Shown here piece by piece: positions 6,129 through 7,490 of a DNA stretch of 7,490 bases (positions are counted from its first letter, which is position 1; each line of letters begins with the position of its first letter). Under the pieces are notes generated by a model. The model was not told the DNA's origin, searched no databases, and saw only the letters and a list, made by a program, of their open reading frames with translations. This DNA is from an uncultured Lachnospiraceae bacterium (GTDB taxonomy: Bacteria > Bacillota > Clostridia > Lachnospirales > Lachnospiraceae): NCBI GenBank assembly GCA_910583815.1, contig CAJTZB010000081.1, positions 3,140 through 10,629 of the forward strand. Reading direction: 5' to 3'. The position numbers and the translations under genes were made by a program.

Positions 6129-6135
6129 AGTGAGG
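6129..6135 (+). promoter_or_regulatory. Ribosome binding site supporting a TTG start
   Basis: AGTGAGG at 6129-6135 stands 7 nt before TTG 6143. An in-frame TGA at 6131-6133 prevents any earlier start, and the next candidate, GTG 6173, would cut into the first membrane segment. Confidence 0.55.
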
Positions 6136-6142
6136 TTTTTCA

Positions 6143-6760
6143 TTGCTATCTGGTATAAAAATCAAATATTGTGTGATTGCCGTGTTCAGCAGCGCTTTTT
6201 TGGCTTTTGGCCTGTATCAGGTACACTCTGTTTCGGGAGTGACGGAGGGAGGCGTACTTGGCGCTACTTTGCTGCTGGAGCAGTGGTTTGATATTTCACC
6301 ATCCATTTCAGGATTTCTTTTAAGTGTACTTTGCTATTTGGTCGGATGGAAGCTTCTTGGAAAAAGTTTTCTTATCTATTCGCTGGTTTCGGCAGCAGGA
6401 TTTTCTTTGGGTTATAGAATCTGTGAACAGTTTGACCCATTGTGGCCGGAACTGGCAGATTTACCATTGCTGGCATCCTTTGCCGGTGCGCTGTTTGTTG
6501 GCATAGGAGCGGGAATCTGTGTACGCATCGGAGGTGCGCCAAGCGGGGATGATGCGCTTGCAATGAGCATTTCGCATCTGACGCATATTAAAATCCAATG
6601 GGTCTATTTTATGTGTGACGTAGCAGTTATTCTGCTGTCAATGACCTATATTCCTGCAAGCCGTATTGCTTATTCTTTGCTTACGGTAGTGCTGTCCGGC
6701 CAGATGATTGGGTTGGTTCAGAAGATAAAGCTGCCAAAGAACGATAGAAATGATATATAA
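6143..6760 (+). CDS. YitT-like integral membrane protein, single-domain form
   Basis: A 205-residue membrane protein of unknown transport or structural role, resembling the membrane domain of the YitT family. Hydrophobic segments lie at about 9-28, 36-48, 55-72, 74-92, 108-128, 151-170 and 174-192. The block SGVTEGGVLGATLLL (31-45) and the glycine-rich GGAPSGDDALA (130-140) correspond to the two conserved small-residue motifs I associate with YitT proteins. Many YitT proteins are about 280 residues with a C-terminal soluble DUF2179 domain; this one ends soon after the last membrane segment with a basic tail, so that domain is absent. The start is TTG, set by an upstream in-frame stop and a ribosome binding site. 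It follows rfbC by 53 nt without a clear terminator and is probably the last gene of the gntR-rfbC block. Function is not known from the sequence. Confidence 0.8.
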   Translation: MLSGIKIKYCVIAVFSSAFLAFGLYQVHSVSGVTEGGVLGATLLLEQWFDISPSISGFLLSVLCYLVGWKLLGKSFLIYSLVSAAGFSLGYRICEQFDPLWPELADLPLLASFAGALFVGIGAGICVRIGGAPSGDDALAMSISHLTHIKIQWVYFMCDVAVILLSMTYIPASRIAYSLLTVVLSGQMIGLVQKIKLPKNDRNDI

Positions 6761-6766
6761 AGAATG

Positions 6767-6794
6767 AAGGAAACGCCAAAAGAAGCGTTTCTTT
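6767..6794. terminator. Short hairpin after the YitT-like gene
   Basis: AAGGAAACGC at 6767-6776 pairs with GCGTTTCTTT at 6785-6794 (10 bp with one G-T pair) around an 8-base loop, starting 6 bp after the stop codon. The T-rich 3' arm could end plus-strand transcription; read on the minus strand the stem is followed by a T-rich stretch that could stop argH transcripts. It has no separate long T-tract, so its strength is uncertain. Confidence 0.5.
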
Positions 6795-6802
6795 GAGAGT
6801 CC

Positions 6803-6869
6803 GCCGGAACAGCCGGGCGTATCTGTAAAGTTATTTTCAGATACCCGGCTTGTCTCCGGCAAATTTTTT
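6803..6869 (+). terminator. Intrinsic terminator of the gntR-rfbC-yitT block
   Basis: Three stacked stems, GCCGG 6803-6807 with 6856-6860, AGCCGG 6811-6816 with CCGGCT 6845-6850, and GTATCTG 6819-6825 with CAGATAC 6838-6844, make one GC-rich hairpin followed by TTTTTT at 6864-6869. The T-tract overlaps the last codon region of the convergent argH (its stop complement is at 6868-6870). The minus-strand reading lacks a T-tract after the stem, so this signal mainly serves the plus strand. Confidence 0.8.
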
Positions 6870-7490
6870 AAAGGTTTAAGTAATTTTTGTAATAGTTCAA
6901 TGCATCCTGCATCGCCTTTTTTCCTGGCGCTCCTGCTGTGTTCCGGCGTTCTACACATGTTTCCATACGAATGGCATCATAAATATCTTTTTCAAATACA
7001 GAAGAGATTGCTTTGTATTCTTCTAACGGAAGCTCGTCCAGAGAGGTTCCGAGCTCTATGCAGCGAAGCACAAGCTGCCCGATAATGCCGTGGGCGTCTC
7101 GGAATGGGACTCCATGAGCAGCCAGATAGTCGGCGGCGTCTGTGGCATTGGTAAAGCCGCCTTTTGCGCTCGCTTCCATAATGTCCTTGCGGAATTTTAT
7201 GGTAGAGAGCATTCCAGTAAACAGGGCAAGACAGCCTTTTACTGTGTCGATTGCGTCAAACACACATTCTTTGTCTTCCTGCATGTCTTTGTTATAGGCA
7301 AGAGGAAGCCCCTTCATAGTGGTTAGAAGTGAAGTAAGAGCACCGTAGACACGTCCTGTCTTTCCTCGAATCAGTTCGGCAATATCCGGATTCTTTTTCT
7401 GCGGCATAATGCTGCTTCCGGTAGAGTAGGCATCATCCAAATCTATAAAGCGGTATTCGTCAGTGTTCCAAAGAATAATCTCTTCGCAGA
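6868..7490 (-). CDS. argH: Argininosuccinate lyase, C-terminal part
   Basis: Cleaves argininosuccinate to arginine and fumarate, the last step of arginine synthesis, as a cytoplasmic homotetramer. About 207 codons are present of a usual length near 460; the reading frame stays open to the right edge of the window, so the gene is cut by the window and not truncated in the genome. The fumarase/aspartase superfamily signature GSSIMPQKKNPD is encoded at about 7419-7384, including the flexible-loop serine that acts as catalytic acid or base. It is preceded by T-D-E-Y-R-F-I-D-L-D-D-A-Y-S-T, typical of ArgH rather than of fumarase or adenylosuccinate lyase. The C-terminal helical region ends with Y-Y-K-N-Y-L-N-L. 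It is convergent with the YitT-like gene; the two hairpins at 6767-6869 separate them. Confidence 0.96.
   Translation of the reverse strand, partial: CEEIILWNTDEYRFIDLDDAYSTGSSIMPQKKNPDIAELIRGKTGRVYGALTSLLTTMKGLPLAYNKDMQEDKECVFDAIDTVKGCLALFTGMLSTIKFRKDIMEASAKGGFTNATDAADYLAAHGVPFRDAHGIIGQLVLRCIELGTSLDELPLEEYKAISSVFEKDIYDAIRMETCVERRNTAGAPGKKAMQDALNYYKNYLNL

Noticed and set aside
6097..6129. Promoter before the YitT-like gene (TTGTCG ... TATAAG)
   Set aside because: The spacing is too long (about 20 bp) and both boxes are weak; co-transcription with rfbC is more likely.
5650..6165. Minus-strand open frame opposite rfbC
   Set aside because: It lies antisense to a complete rfbC with catalytic residues in place and shows no domain features.

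Overview
The window looks like chromosomal sequence of a low-to-mid GC Firmicute, most likely a Lachnospiraceae-type gut clostridium. The pointers are a T-box leader before serS, strong AGGAGG-type ribosome binding sites, a sigma-A promoter, and protein sequences of clostridial type. Every intact gene stops with TAA or TAG. I see no phage, insertion sequence, CRISPR array, tRNA or rRNA gene.

Layout, left to right. Positions 1-90 are the 3' end of a T-box leader (antiterminator/terminator switch). A leader of about 190 bases follows, dominated by a 106-base imperfect palindrome, and then serS (284-1561), a seryl-tRNA synthetase with atypical class II motifs. A sigma-A promoter (TTGACA-N17-TACAAT) comes next; its -10 box lies inside a perfect 12-bp palindrome that resembles a GntR/FCD-family operator. 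It drives a homocitrate/isopropylmalate-synthase-like enzyme (1650-3053) that I read as a probable Re-type citrate synthase. Positions 3109-3497 hold gene debris: a flavin split-barrel (PPOX-family) gene broken by a TGG-to-TGA nonsense change, followed by a coding-like tail of unknown origin. A second long hairpin, flanked by 10-bp direct repeats, lies just before icd (3556-4722), an isocitrate/isopropylmalate-type dehydrogenase. Then come a GntR/FadR-type regulator with an FCD ligand domain (4843-5520), rfbC (5523-6089, 2-nt gap) and a single-domain YitT-like membrane protein with a TTG start (6143-6760). Two hairpins separate this block from the convergent argH on the minus strand, of which the C-terminal half is present (6868 to the window edge).

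How the genes work together (inference). The synthase and dehydrogenase would be the first and last steps of the oxidative branch from oxaloacetate and acetyl-CoA to 2-oxoglutarate, which feeds glutamate synthesis in an anaerobe with an incomplete TCA cycle. Aconitase is not in the window. The nearby FCD-type regulator and the palindrome over the synthase promoter suggest a local regulatory circuit. serS, the citrate/glutamate branch and argH all belong to amino-acid supply or use. rfbC is an orphan here: no rfbA, rfbB or rfbD is visible.

The points most worth a second look are the probable Re-citrate synthase/icd pair with its candidate operator, the nonsense-broken PPOX gene and its neighbouring fragment, and the two long palindromes in the leaders of serS and icd.
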